Shown here in pieces: positions 22,056 to 34,879 of a DNA stretch of 64,000 nt; within the stretch, counting starts at the first letter, position 1; each line of letters starts with the position of its first letter. A program made the translations under genes and the position numbers. This stretch comes from Paulownia fortunei (taxonomy: Eukaryota > Streptophyta > Magnoliopsida > Lamiales > Paulowniaceae), in the NCBI GenBank assembly GCA_019321725.1, contig CM033116.1, positions 7,334,841-7,398,840 of the forward strand, given 5' to 3'. The notes under the pieces are model-generated. The model worked only from the letters and a program-made list of their open reading frames with translations. It searched no databases and was not told the origin of the DNA.

Positions 22056-23185
22056 TTAAGCTCCCCCGCTAATTCTCGTCAACCCTAAACAAGAATAATG
22101 GACACATAATACTTGTAAATGTGTTTCAATAGAACCTTTACATCTATGCAATATTTTATGCTAATCAATGATGGATAAAAGAGATAATTGTGTTATACAA
22201 AGTTTGTAATAATTGATTATTTAAATAAATGGGATGGCATAACCAATATTATCTTGTATCATTATTTTATTTTGTGGGTTTGTTATGTTTTTCTCGTAAG
22301 TGTTCCTTGTTAACTTCTGAAACATTTAATTCTATAAGTAATAGGAATCATAGATACTTAATGCAATTATCCTGACAATAAGAAAGCACACTTGAAATAA
22401 ATAAAAGCATAGTTCTATACACAAATCAACTCATGGTGACAAAATAAAAATAAAAAAAAAACATATTTTCCTGACCGTTCTAACACTATAGTATTAAAAT
22501 TCCCTATAATTAATGGCTTTTGGGACACAATTATTATTTAGTTACAAACAATTCTAATCTAATGATGTAAGTGAATTGCAGAGAATAAAACAAAAACAAC
22601 AAACTAAATTATTTTTTTCCTAATTTTTCATAGCCACGCATCTTATATTGCACTCTATCTGTTTCAAAAAAATTCAGTCTAGTTTGACCTGATATGGTGT
22701 TTGAATGAGAGTTGAAAAATTATATGTTTCATGTACTTTAAAACTATTGCCATAAAAGTAGTTAAGAGTTTGTAGTGTCACATTATAACTTTAGTTGCGC
22801 GGATACTTTTGGCAAAGAAAATTTTCACTACATCCCAAAATGCAAATGGAGTGATAAATTTGGGAGGGAAGGAGTCTAATTTGTCTCATTTTTGTTGTTG
22901 TCTAGGTTGATACAACATGCTTATGGGTTCAACAATCTCTTTGACAACCACAAAATATATCTTTCCCTTTGATCTCATCTTAGAATACATCAAATTTTAC
23001 TGTATTTTGAGGTAGCTCCATCAAAGTTTAATTTTAATTACTCCAAAGTTATGTAAGTCCAACTATTAGAATTGTTAACCTGCGAGGTAGCTCAGTACAC
23101 TGGTACTCTAGCAAGCACCCACATATATACACAGGTATCGCACAGCTGATGTATTTTTCTTTCGAGCATACAACGCACGTTCTAG
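22056..23185. other. 3' flank of peptide-gene copy 1
   Basis: Shared with the other copies: 'aaccctaaacaagaataatgg', then a possible polyadenylation signal AATAAA near 22224, then 'accaatattatcttgtat'. Homology to copy 5 flank (55090-56010) continues to about 23110. At 23094-23113 the text gaggtagctcagtacactgg resembles a tRNA A-box, possibly a SINE relic. Copy 5 has a decayed version of it. Confidence 0.55.
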
Positions 23186-25608
23186 TGTCACGCCCCAACT
23201 CCGGGACCGTGACAACCACTACAGGCTCTTAGGAACATCTCAAAAGCCTGCAAGATTAATTCAATATTTTAATGTAATCCAATATTAAACTTGGTATAGA
23301 GCATAACATTCCCAAACATACGCAAAATTGTGTTTAAAATCAACCACTGAATTACACGGATATAATACATCCTCAATAGTAAAATCCACCCTATCCAATA
23401 ATTCTAAAACAATAAAATAGAAAGTTTGAACTGCTCTAAATAGACTTCTTTGTATTCCAAAAGTTATTCCCCAAGCTATTAAGTTTCCGTATCTGAAAAA
23501 TATTAAGAAAAATTATGAGCACGGTGGCCCAATAAATAACCCAACACTCAACTAGCTCGATCAAGCATGATAGAAAAATAGTAATATATTTTTTTATTCA
23601 ATGAAAAATATTTGACTTATCACTTAAACTCCAAAAGAGAAAGGTCAACAATTCACTTCACTATTATAAAACAATAAGTTAAAAAATGTGCAGTTAAGAA
23701 AATCAACCAATCTTCATATAAAATCCACAATGTAAAACTAAACATATTAGACAACCATGGTCAGAGACAGATTTAACCCCCATGTTTTAGGTCCTGGTAC
23801 AGGTTTAACCCCCCTATATTGGGTCACTAATGCAGGCTTAACCCCCCTACACTAGGTCACTGGTGCAGGCTTAACCCCCCTGCATTGGGTCACTGACCAA
23901 GCCCCCAAATCCCAACAAGAATCAAGTGTCCATTACCTATTCCGAAATAGTCAACAATATAAGGTTTCAACAATGAGTTTTAAAAATACCTCTACGATAC
24001 CTACATTTACAAACTGCCTCGTTCACAAAATCACATTTCAATACATGTTCAACCTTCATATTTAAAATTCATGACACTCAAATCATTTCACATTTTTCAC
24101 AATTCAATATTTATGTAAGCTTACTTGATTCAAGTTATAAGAAAATTTACAACACACACCAAATGTACTACATATACGAGTTTATGTAAATTAGAAGAGT
24201 GAAAGGTCACTTGCCTCAATTTCAACACTTATGAAGACATGAACCATTCGAACTTCTCTTACTCTTTGTACTAAATCTAAAAGAAAATACTAGACGATTA
24301 GTCTACTAAATCATTTACCTTAATTATTTATATTATAAATCTTGTAAATCTCATTATCAGAATTTCTAAGGCCTGCCCATAACTCCACTTAGTAGAATCA
24401 TTAACTAACCAAATAATCAAGTAATTGAAGAGTGTTAATTGAACCACCACTATTCCTCTTTAAATCTACCTCCTTTATTTCACGTCTTTCACCAACATCA
24501 CCTCAAAATTGTAAATTTTTTTTTTTTTTTCGAACTTATATTTGACGACAACCAATAACTACCATATAATTATGTCAGAGTATGTTATATGATTTACATA
24601 AAAATGTATAATCAATCCAACCCCATGAAGATGATAATAGCCTATAATTTAACCAACCTATTATTATAAGGAGAAATCATATTCAATTAGAACTTCTACA
24701 GATCATTTCCATTGTGTTTATACTTTCATAAAACCAGAAACAAATGTTTAATGACCGATTAACTTACATGACACACTTAGCTTCTACAAATCAAATAGCA
24801 TGCTTTACGGTTTAATCTTATTTGATGACCGATTGAATTATTCTTCTTCTTTTTTTTCCAACATTTAAACATAAAATAATACAAATAATCATCACATTGT
24901 ATAATATTATGAAAGTGCACACCAAGAACAGAACCTTACTTGTACCATTTAATCCAAAAATCAATCAAATTGATGAAAGGAAACTTCTCATGCTCCTGTC
25001 CGACTTTGCTGCACTTTTCTTTTCCCAATTTCGCTCCCTCATGTCTCTAGTATTGGCATCTAATTTCTTCTTATTTCGTAAAATATAGCTTCTCTTTAGT
25101 GTAAGAATCTTGTTTTTTTTTCTTTGTTTAACAAAGAAAGGGTTAAGGTTCTCTCTATTACTTAGGAATCTTGCTTTGTCTTCATTTAACAAAGAGAGGA
25201 CATTTAGGAGTCTTAACTTAGGAAACTCAAATACACTTTTATCACACTATTTAGTAATATTCCAAAAAGACTTTGTATTAAAATGGAATATGCACCAAAA
25301 AAATTCTTTCTAAGTTATGGTTAATAATATATACATATATTTATATACTTTCGGGCATTACACCATACATTTCCTTTTTGGCCATGGAATTCTTTTTTTT
25401 TCTTTAATTAAACATATTTATTTTTATTTTTATTTTTTCCCAATATATATGCTGAGTTTAGCATCCAACTCTCTCAAATATCTTGTTAGTCCTTTTAATT
25501 AACTCATTTACACAGTAGAACCTACAATCTCTTATTTTTATTTCTATTTAAACTCCCACTTGATAAATATGATTAATTCTATATAAAATTTTGGGACCGA
25601 GTATTACA
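23186..25608 (-). mobile_element. LTR-like element, family 2, copy B
   Basis: On the minus strand it begins TGTAATACTCGGTCCC (25608) and ends ...GGAGTTGGGGCGTGACA (23186), so it has TG...CA ends. The 3' terminal ~80 bp matches copies A, C and D2. It contains a 33-bp minisatellite (23767-23905). No 5-bp duplication is evident (TCTAG versus CCTTG flanks). No coding sequence is supported, and small hydrophobic frames near 24.9-25.5 kb are dismissed. It could be a long solo LTR or a non-autonomous element. Confidence 0.6.
23767..23905. repeat. 33-bp minisatellite in family 2 copy B
   Basis: About four units of aggcttaacccccctgcatt followed by gggtcactggtgc. Related units occur at the same relative position in the other family 2 copies (19730-19800, 56635-56710, 58735-58860, 60155-60315), so the array is a family trait. 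Confidence 0.85.
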
Positions 25609-26544
25609 CCTTGTCTTGTTAATACATTGATGTCCTACCTCATTAATTCTCAACTTGGAAAGATTTAAGATTAAAACTATAAAGACATATTTCATGATGT
25701 CCATTCTAAGCATGACGACTTGGGGACTTCATCAAAATTTAATTAATTTTATATAAAAATAAAAATTGCTTACTTTACATATGTTCATCAAAAAAGAAAG
25801 TTTTTACATGGGTATAAAAATGCGACAAATTTAATTGGATTGTCGAGCATAATTCTAAACTTGTGAACATTATATAAACCTTTTATCTAATCTAGCTTGC
25901 ATAGAAAATTAATTGGTTTGTGGGGTCTTGAAATTATTACTTTAGAAAGATAACTATCAAATTTAAAAGTTAATCTTGCTTACGAACCAAGTTCTTATTT
26001 ACATGCAAATTTCATATTTTTTCAGATTGGTGAACAGATTTTGTTGCTGAGATTTAATGTTTTAAAGGAGTATTTCTAAGTCAAGTTAGTTTTATGTTTT
26101 TAGTTTTATGTTTTTTTGGAGTATAAAAATGATTACCTTATGTTTGAGAAGCCCAAACCATTAGAATTTACATGTTTCTTCTCTTTCTTCTGTGTTTTCT
26201 TTGAGCAAGCGAGTCATGAATATTTTCATCACGTGGACTAAATTAAAACCAAATAAAAGTGACACTTGATTTTTAATAGTTGGAAACCTACTTAAAGTGT
26301 TTAAATGTTTTAAAATTTTGGCATTAATAAAAAAGATCTTAATTATGTGTTGAAGGATTATTTTCTTGCTTTTGAATCTTGTTGTCTCTATCTATTTCCC
26401 TAAAAATTCAGTTTCAATAAAATTCTTCACTTAAGGTAAATTTTAAAAACAATGAAGCGATAATAAATTTTGCTAGAGATTATTTTGGAAAATATTATTT
26501 TGTGCTAACAAACAATTTCACCATCAATTTATAGGTGGCAACAA
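25609..26544. other. AT-rich DNA; distal part is peptide-gene flank
   Basis: Nothing coding is seen. The last ~150 bp (about 26400-26544) matches 41610-41760 downstream of peptide-gene copy 2. This shows that the Athila element to the right inserted into duplicated peptide-gene flank. Confidence 0.6.
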
Positions 26545-27900
26545 ACTTTATATTGCAAACCGCAAGTGCACATTGTCAAGTTTTAATACAACGGTGAGTT
26601 GAGTATCGTATCCACTATGATTGTAATAAAAAATTACAGCAAGTATTGTAGTTTAAATAGTCTCAATTTTATCTTAAAAATTAAGTGATGATTAAACAAG
26701 TAGAATATAAAAATTGCAAAAGACAAGAGTGAGTTGTTAGAGGTAATACAACAAACACCTCATGAACAAGAAATTTTAGAGGAATGACTCACCTAATTAT
26801 TACATTTGTTATTCCTTGCAAAATATACCAATTTAAGTCAACAAAACATATAAGTTAAGAATTCCTAAGCTCATCAATTCCCTCTCTGCCAAATTGATTA
26901 TGAGTTCTAATATGAATTTCAATATCTCTATAAAAACTCAGGAATAAAACTCTTAATATTGTTTGGAATTCAAAACATATGATCAAATAAGGTCACATCA
27001 TCCTCTAGAAAGAAATGTTTAGTTCATCATGTATGAATATAACTTCAAGAAATACATAAGAAAGAACATGAAAATTGTTCACCAATTTGTGAAGTGAGAG
27101 GAATGATTGAAACTCTCCTTGTCTCCAAGAATGGTTCATTCTCTCCAAGAATCTCCTCCTTCTGTCCAGCAGCACTTCTTCTGTCAACAACAACTTCTCC
27201 AATCCTACCTTTGGAGGCTCTTTGGGGTCCTTAAAATCAGATGGGAGATGTCCTAAGGAGGGCTAAAAACCCATTTTCCCTCTTTTATCCGTGTCAATGC
27301 GTAGGCGATGATTGGACAGCTAGGCACAACTAGACACTGAAATTTCTATCCAAAACTTGTTTCTCCAGCATATGTAGCTTTTTTAAACAACATTTTCACT
27401 ACTTTATAGGTCAAACTAGCTTTTGGTGGCTTCATAAAATTTGTAACCCTATCTCTTAGCTTTCTATATTGTCATGAAGCATCTCAATAAGACATCTGTG
27501 GGAGAGGTATACCTAAAATACCGAGATGTGTCATACAAAAAATATTCAGTCGAGTGTTGATTTTTGAACTTGATATCTCATTGAAATCGTAGGAACTAGA
27601 TTTTATGGTAAACATAAATGTTGTAGATCTATGTCTTGGATTTACAATGGATCAAGAATTACTTCAATATGGTATTGGAGCAAGGTCTTATAACTAAAAT
27701 ACAAACACTGCCATCAGTAGCAGCACAATACGGATTCTTCAACATTTCAACCAAGTTTTTGTTTCTTTCCATTTTCTTCTCCTTTTGTCATTACCTATAA
27801 GATTTCAAACTAAATGCATAAAATATAGCAAAAATACTTGAAAACAAATCAAATATAAATCAAAAGTTATATGAATTGTTGGTATAAAATCAACTTATCA
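26545..27900 (-). repeat. Athila 3' LTR
   Basis: 1,356 bp. It matches the 5' LTR at 35933-37463 but lacks about 190 bp present there at roughly 36345-36555. Its outer end has degraded (ACTTTATATTGC here against TGAATTATATTGC in the other copy). The inner end is ...CAACTTATCA. Confidence 0.85.
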
Positions 27901-27915
27901 AGTACCCCCAAACTT
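27901..27915 (-). other. Athila polypurine tract
   Basis: The minus strand reads AAGTTTGGGGGTACT immediately before the 3' LTR start TGATAAG. A second, similar tract (AAGTTTGGGGGG) lies near 29180-29191 and might be a central PPT. Confidence 0.7.
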
Positions 27916-29455
27916 GAAGATTTGTTTGTCCTTAAGCATCGAAAATGAAATTCTCAATAACATCCCCTCTATGAATCAAGTTACCAAAGAAAAGAAAGAT
28001 TTTCCTAATATCTCATCTCAAAAGATTAGAAAATATACCAACTTTCCATGTTAACATGCATATTTGTTTCACTTAACTTCATGGTCTTGTATGTGTGAGT
28101 GTGAGAGTAGTAGTTTATCGACTTTCATTTATCATTCAGATGGGTTTATAAATCCAACTACTCATATTTGATCCACTTTTGAAGTACTTACCAAACTCCA
28201 TAGGCTTATTTTTCACACTAGTCTCCACTAATGTAGGTAGATCATAGCATCAAAGATCAAAAAGACTTTCAAAACTTGTATTATGAGACTTGGGTAATGG
28301 TGGGAATATATGACAAATTATAGCTAAAAATTACCCATTTTACACAATCATACTGGAACCTCTACGAATGAGCACCAACTTCTTCATCAATCCCTTCATT
28401 TTTCTTTACTGAACATCCAATTTTTCTTCTTTTTGATCTTGGATTACCCCTAAACTTATTTCTTTTATTTTTTGCAATGGTGGTCTATTTGTTTTAGGGA
28501 GTTCAAATCATTGTTTTAGGTAGTTCAAATCATACACCTCAATTTATAATCTCATTATTTAAATCCTTTTTCAATACTTTTCTTCTCTTCAGTTTTGCTT
28601 CTTTTTTTTTTCTTTTTTTTTTTGAATACAACAATTAATTCAAGAATGATTGTATAAATGAGATAAAAAAGGGTAAAATATTGGATTTTTTTTCATAAAG
28701 CTCGATAATGTGTATAAGGTGTCTAAAAAATTGTTTCAATAAGCTCAAGAGGGGACACTAAGGAATAATTCAAGTATAGGTTGGCTTGAAAGGCTCAAAC
28801 GGTCCCAAAATAGCCTAAATTATCTCCTTAATGCTATGCCACCTAGGATTTTGCCTCGACTAATGATCAAACAAGTTCTAGAGGTTGGTGGGATCATTTA
28901 TTAAATAATTAGACATTATAAACTGTCTCTAAAGAATTAAATATAACTCAAAAAGCTACTTAGTGTATCAAGATTCACAAGACCTCATAAAGTAAATAAA
29001 ATTAATTTTTGATGTTTAGACATGTAAACAAATGTACATATGCTAATATCCATTTTTTTTTAAAACATGCATATTGTTCATCACTAAACTTGACAATCAA
29101 TAAACTAAACAAGTCTATGAACCAAAACAAGCTACAAACAAGCATTGAACATCTCAAATAATAAGCATTTATCCAAAACTCCCCCCAAACTTAATATAAG
29201 CATTATTCTCAATGATTGAGAGAATTATAAAATTAGAGGACTTTCTTAAAAATGGGTGGTGTTTTTTCGGAATTAAAACCCTGCTTTTTTATTTTTTGTA
29301 TTTTCAGTGTTTAGCCTACAAAAATGAGTAAAATATCAAGGAACAATCATCATGATATAAAACAACACACGAATAACAAGAATTAAAACAAAGCTTGGGT
29401 TGTCTCTTAATAAGCGCTTTGTTTAAAGTCTTTAACTAGACTGAAACCGAATACA
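27916..29455 (-). other. Athila 3' non-coding region
   Basis: About 1.5 kb between integrase and the 3' LTR, the place where some Athila members carry an additional env-like frame. I see no supported frame here. It is AT-rich with an A/T homopolymer stretch near 28600-28625 and the second PPT-like tract near 29180. Confidence 0.6.
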
Positions 29456-30600
29456 TTATGTTGCTTCCCCAAGTGGAAGATTAGACATCTTCCAAATTTT
29501 ATTTCCGTAATAATGTTTCAACCTTTGACCATTGACACGAAATAATGTGTTATCCTTACCTTTGAGCTCAACTTCCCCAAATGGAAATTTCTTGTTGACA
29601 ATGAAGGGACCGGACCATCTAGATTTCAATTTTCCTGAAAAAAGTCTTAATCTAGAATTGAAAAGCAACACAAGTTGTCCAGGTTGAAATTCCCTTCTCA
29701 AGATCATTTTGTCATGCCATTGTTTTGTTTTTTCTTTATAGATTTTAGCATTTTCATAGGCATCAAGCCTAAATTCCTCTATTTCTTTGAGTTGAAACAA
29801 TATTTTTTCTCCAGTTGCCTTAATATCAAAATTTAATTATTGTATAGCCCAATATGCTCTATGTTTTAGCTCAACGGGGAGGTGAGAAGCTTTTCCATAA
29901 ACTAATCGATGAGGAGACATACCTATGGGAGTTTTATATCCTATTTAGTATGGCCATAATGCATCATCAAGCTAAGCCCAATCATTTTGATTAATGCTTA
30001 CCATTTTCTCAAGGATTTGCTTCACTTCCTGATTTGAGATTTCGGATTTTGATTGAGGATGGTATCCAAGAGCTACCTTGTGTCTTACACCATACTTAGC
30101 CAAAAGGTTATTGAATATTTTATTGCAAAAATGAGAACCTTCATCACTTATAATTGCTCTAGGTGTGCAAAACGAGTGAAAATATGTTTGTGCAATAATT
30201 TAAGCACTACCTTGGCATCATTAGTAGGTGTGGTAATTGCTTCTATCTACTTAAAGACATAATCTACAACGTGCAAATTATATGATCGGCCATTGGATGG
30301 AGAAATGGTCCCATGAAGTTAATCCCCCAAACATCAAAGAGTTCAACTTCCATCATGTTAGTAAGAGGAAGCTCATGGCGTCTAGTAATTGTTCCAGCCC
30401 TTTAACATCAGTCACATGTCTGCGCAAAAGCTTAACAATCTTTAAATAAAGTTGGCTAATAAAAACCAGATTGCAATACCATAAAAGTTGTCCTTGTACG
30501 TTCAAAATGACCACCACATAGGGATGAATTACAGTACATGAGAATTTAATTTGTTTCCTCCATTAGAATGCATCTCCGAATCATAGAATCTGAACATCAT
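29456..30600 (-). pseudogene. Athila integrase
   Basis: The C-terminal 114 codons are open (29800-29456). They contain DAYENAKIYKEKTKQWHDKM, then LLFNSRLRLFSGKLKSRWSG and FRVNGQRLKHYYG, the conserved integrase tail. Upstream, in broken frames, I read the zinc-finger part (GGHFERTRTT…VLQSGFY, then TCD-stop-C) around 30520-30400, and LTNMMEVELFDVWGINFMGP around 30340-30310, which starts the catalytic core. Stops interrupt several places. Confidence 0.85.
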
Positions 30601-30620
30601 TTGAAAAGCAAGCGATCATC

Positions 30621-31376
30621 TCATAGATATGATTTTACATTATTTACAAAGTATTTCTTTTGATGATATGTGAGGTCGAGGGGCAATAATCCACCTGTAA
30701 GATAATTCACAAAATCTGCATACCAAGGTAAATTTTCTTTGATTGCCAAAATAAACTCATCTGAAACAAATTCTTTAATTGGTCCTTCAAAGGTTTCATT
30801 GTTCTGCTCCAATCTTGAAAAGTGATCCGCCACTACATTTTCACTTCCCTTCTTATCTTTGATTTCAAGATCAAATTCTTGAAGAAAGAGTATCCACCAT
30901 ATTAGCCTTGGTTTTGCATCTTTTTTGGCAAACAAGTACCTAATAGCAGCAAGATCGATATAAACTATCAGCTTGGTACCTACAAGATAAGCACGAAATT
31001 TATCAAATACAAAAACAGTGGCTAACAATTCTTTTTCAGTGGTGGTGTAATTTTGTTGAGCTTTATCAAGTATTCGACTTGCATAGTAAATGACCCTAAA
31101 AATTTGATCTTTTCTTTGTCTTAACACTACTCTAACCATATAATCACTAGCATCACATATAAGTTCAAATGGTTGGGTCCAATCCGGTACCACCATAATA
31201 GGAGCTGAAATGAGAGCCCTCTTGATATGATCAAAGGCCTGTAAGCAATCAACATTAAAGTCAAATAGCTTATCTTTTTCCAAAAGGTTGCACAAATGTT
31301 TTACAATTTTTGAAAAATCTTTAATAAATCTTCTATAGAACCTGGCATGTCCCAAAAAACTATGAATATGATTCAC
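30621..31376 (-). pseudogene. Athila RT end plus RNase H
   Basis: A 251-codon open stretch. It starts [20 protein letters not shown], the RT thumb/connection motif. It then has [20 protein letters not shown] (first RNase H Asp), [20 protein letters not shown] (the conserved Glu), [11 protein letters not shown] and [16 protein letters not shown], which carries the final D-H of RNase H. Note the change of T-D-H to I-D-L at a usually conserved position. It is separated from the rest of RT by frameshifts. Confidence 0.9.
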
Positions 31377-32134
31377 ATTGATTGGTGGTGGAAGTTTTTC
31401 AATAGCAATAATTTTTGCTCAGTCTACCTCAAGTCCTTCGGAGGACATTTGGTGACCTAAAACAAAACCTTTTTTTACCATAAAATGGTGCTTTCCCAAT
31501 TTAAAACAAGGTTAGTCGCCTTACATCTCTGCAAAACAAGAGAAAGATTACGTAGTTATGAGCCAAAAACTGAAAAATCATCCATAAAAATTTCCATTAT
31601 GTTTTCCACCATATCATGAAAAATTGCCATCATACATCTTTGAAATTTGACTGGGGCATTACATAATCCAAATGGCATTCTTTGAAAAGCAAAAGTACCA
31701 TAAGGGCATATGAATATTATTTTCTCTTGGTCTTCGGGTTCTATGACAATTTGAGTGTACCCTGAATAACCATCAAGAAAATAATAGTATTAATACCCTA
31801 CAAGTCGGTCTAACATTTGATCAATAAATGGGAAAGGAAAATGGTCTTTACGAGTAGCTTTGTTGAGTTTTCTATAATCAATACATACTCGCCAACCTGT
31901 GACCGTTCTTGTTGGTATCATTTCATTGTTATCACTTTGAATTATAGTCATGCCACCTTTTTTTGGAACTACTTGAACAAGACTTACCCAAGAACTATTA
32001 GAAATTGCATAAATAATTTCAGCATTCAACCATTTTAAGACTTCATTTCTTACAACCTTTTTCATTGCAGGATTTAATCTATGCTGATGTTCAATAGATG
32101 ATTTGTAAAATTCTTCCATTGTGATTTTATGCAT
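31377..32134 (-). pseudogene. Athila reverse transcriptase
   Basis: The N-terminal part is open at 32134-31790 and contains VVPKKGGMTIIQSDNNEMIP and TRTVTGWRVCIDYRKLNKAT, then DHFPFPFIDQMLDRL. Further on, in shifted frames, come RMPFGLCNAPVKFQRCMMAI and the catalytic box FMDD (codons at 31588-31577). The frame is broken by an in-frame stop near 31789 and by later frameshifts. Confidence 0.9.
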
Positions 32135-32243
32135 GACAATTGAAAAACTAATACCTTTAAATCATAAATTAACCAACCAATAGCAGATTTATGCTCTCTT
32201 AAAACACGAAGTAATTTATCAATCTCTAAAGAAGATAGAGATG

Positions 32244-32966
32244 CTACATGTTGTTAGCATCTAGAAATTCATACCACAAATGCTCGTGAAGTGTTTTCAA
32301 CTCCGATGATATTATTTGTTCCTTGATTGTGGTATCCCCTATTGCTTTCTTACATTTATACTTTTTCAACTCTACCTCTCCTGATTTAAGAAAGAACAAG
32401 TAATGCATTAAATCCTCATTATCAATATCATGGTGATTACCTTGCATTATGGAATGAACAATGCATTGCTCTAAAGTTTTAGTAGGAATTTGTTTGAAAA
32501 AGTGATCATGCAAGCAAGTTTCTAACATTTCAATCCTATTACAAGTATATGGTTCCTCTTGGAACTGTAATGCACGATAAATATTAAACATCACTTCATC
32601 CTCATTAACTCTTAGAGTTAATTCACCATGTTGCACATCAATCAAAGCACGCCCAGTAGCAAGGAATGATCGACCAAGAATTAAAGAAATTTCTTGGTCT
32701 TCCTCCATATCTAACACCACAAAATCTGCAGAAAATATGAAAATATCCACCTTTACGAATACATCTTCAACAACTTCTCTTGGATAGGTAAGAGACTTAT
32801 CCACCAATTGCAAGGTGATAGTCGATGGCTTGACTTTTCCAATTCCAAATTTCCTGAAAACAGAAAGTGGTATCAAGTTAATGCTTGCTCCAAGATCACA
32901 TAATGCCTTATCAAAAAAAGATCCTTCTATGGTACAAGGAATAGTAAAAATCCTTGGATCATTCAA
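32244..32966 (-). pseudogene. Athila aspartic protease region
   Basis: A 240-codon open stretch. FTIPCTIEGSFFDKALCDLG leads into ASINLIPLSVFRKFGIGK, the retropepsin active site in the D-L-G-A form typical of Athila. It continues with FVVLDMEEDQEISLILGRSF and a GRALIDV segment. It overlaps the preceding gag end by a few bases in another frame, so a frameshift separates them. Confidence 0.85.
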
Positions 32967-33690
32967 TTTTTGAGAAAGTTTTTTTATGTAAAATGGTACT
33001 ACACTCTTCTGTGAGATTCACAGTTCCAAACTCCACCGATCGTCTTTTCCTTGACATCACATCTTTCATGAATTTGGCATAGTTGGGCATTTGCTCAAGA
33101 GCAACCACAAAAGGAATATTAATATGAATTTTTTCGAAGATTTTCAAAAAAAATTGCAAATTGTGAATCAATCTTTTTCTTTTGAAATCTATGTGGAAAA
33201 TGAATGGGAACATTAAATTTAGAAGTTTCAAAGTTAGGGGTAGATTTTAGCTTCTCAGCCCCTATTTGTTCATTTGATTACCTTTCTTCTTCCTTTGGTT
33301 GTTCCTCCATAGGACTTTGACCAGAAGTGCTTGCCATTGGCTCATCAATGTTAGAACGGTTCATTTCTGGCCCCTTGATTTCAATTCCACTTTAAAGTTG
33401 GATGGCTTTGCAATGCTCTATTGGATTGATTTCCATATCACTTGAAAAGTTTCCTTTATGTTTTTTAGCATTAAATTCAGCAGCAAGCTGTCCAAGTTGA
33501 GTCTCCATTAATTTCATTTGAGCTCCTAAACTTGAAGCTAGCTGCCCCAATTTAGTCTCAATGTTGTCTATCTTTGTTTCATCCATATTAAATCGGGCTA
33601 TTGTCTCGCCAATGAAAGTGCTTATCAAATCCTCCAAAGATGCCTTTTTCTCACCAACTTGAGGGTTGGAATGTTTATGGCGAGACTCTC
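32959..33690 (-). pseudogene. Athila gag C-terminal part
   Basis: Two open pieces. 33637-33392 has MEDLISTFIGETIARFNMDE and a coiled repeat of KLGQLASSLGAQMKLMETQL type. 33231-32959 has IHINIPFVVALEQMPNYAKF then MKDVMSRKRR and NLTEECSTILHKK. Both match the conserved end of Athila gag-protease polyproteins. Stops and shifts lie between them. Confidence 0.85.
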
Positions 33691-34870
33691 AGTCAAATTT
33701 AATATCATTAACACTTTAGGTATAAATGCGTCAAGACATACTATGTTCATGCATTGTAGTTGCAAATAGACTTTACTTCACTGCAGTCTAGTCAAATAGT
33801 ATTTATATATTATTACTATTTCACGCCTTAGTCTAGATTCTTATTCTTTTTTGTTTTGCTTTCGCTACACATTCTTAGATCTCAATCTTAGATAGCCTGT
33901 AATATTACCCCTTCTCTGATTCTATTTTGAAGTGTAGGTCTCAACACTAAGGCTGACAATGAACACTTTTTCCCTTTAGGCACAATTTCAAGCTCTAATC
34001 TCTGCAAATCCAATAATATTGACTTTTGTATAACAAAAAGAGAAGACGTGGATTTTCTGCTCAATGCATCTGCAACCACATTCGCTTTACCAGGATGATA
34101 GTTGATCACACAATCATAATCCTTCACAAGTTCTAACCATCTTCTTTGTCTCATATTCAGCTCTTTTTTGGGTAAAGAAGTACTCCAAACTCTTATGATC
34201 TATGTATATCTCACACTTCTCACCATACAAATAATATCTCCAAATTTTCAAGGCAAAAACCATAGCAGCAAGTTCTGAATCATGGGTTGGATAATTCTTT
34301 TCATATTCCTTCAATTGCCTTGAAGCATAGGCAATAACCTTTCCATTTTGCATCAAAACAACACCCAAACCATTTTTAGAAGCGTCGCTATACACTATGA
34401 ATCCACCAATTCCAGTTGGAATGGTAAGAACAGGAGCTGTAGTCAATTTATGTTTCAGTTCTTGAAAACCTTTTGCGCACTTCATGACATTAATGGTTTT
34501 GGCACCCTTACGTGTACTCCATCACTCTTAAATTTTTACCACACTTAGATAAAATATACACAGAGACAACTAGGTTATAGTCTTGCCAAAAATAATGGAT
34601 TTAATGCTACAACACCAGTCCCCTTCACATAGGACAGAATCTGAAATTTGATGGTGACAGTTTTGGGCATCTCTTCAATATCCTACCCTATTTCAATTTC
34701 TAACCAATGAAAATTTATTCCAATACTCTTAACTCATATATGAACATGTATATGATGATACCTATAGGTTTTATTCAACATGACATACACTCACAAAATT
34801 TACCTGCTTATTACCTTTGGTTTCCATCAATGAAGTGTTAGTGGATACCATGGAATTCGTTCTTTAAGAA
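33690..34870 (-). mobile_element. Nested fragment carrying chromovirus RT/RNase H
   Basis: This interrupts Athila gag on the same strand. The protein it encodes belongs to a different gypsy lineage (chromovirus, Tekay/Del-like), not to Athila. No LTR, PBS or PPT is visible around it, and the outer ~200-380 bp on each side are non-coding. Boundaries are set where Athila gag similarity stops (about 33690) and resumes (about 34880). Confidence 0.65.
33888..34485 (-). pseudogene. Chromovirus RNase H with adjoining RT end
   Basis: [20 protein letters not shown], then [40 protein letters not shown] and [15 protein letters not shown] run open from 34485. An extra T in a run of six (34164-34169) shifts the frame. 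The second frame continues [34 protein letters not shown]. The RNase H catalytic D, E, D and D positions are all recognisable. It ends with LQNRIREG just before the integrase zinc finger would start. Confidence 0.9.
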
Positions 34871-34879
34871 GCTCCATCA

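Noticed and set aside
24897..25502. Frames with hydrophobic content near 24.9-25.5 kb
   Set aside because: Inside family 2 copy B, T-rich, unsupported in the other copies.
27916..29455. Possible env-like frame between Athila integrase and 3' LTR
   Set aside because: Some Athila elements carry one here, but no frame longer than background or with a membrane/signal pattern can be seen.
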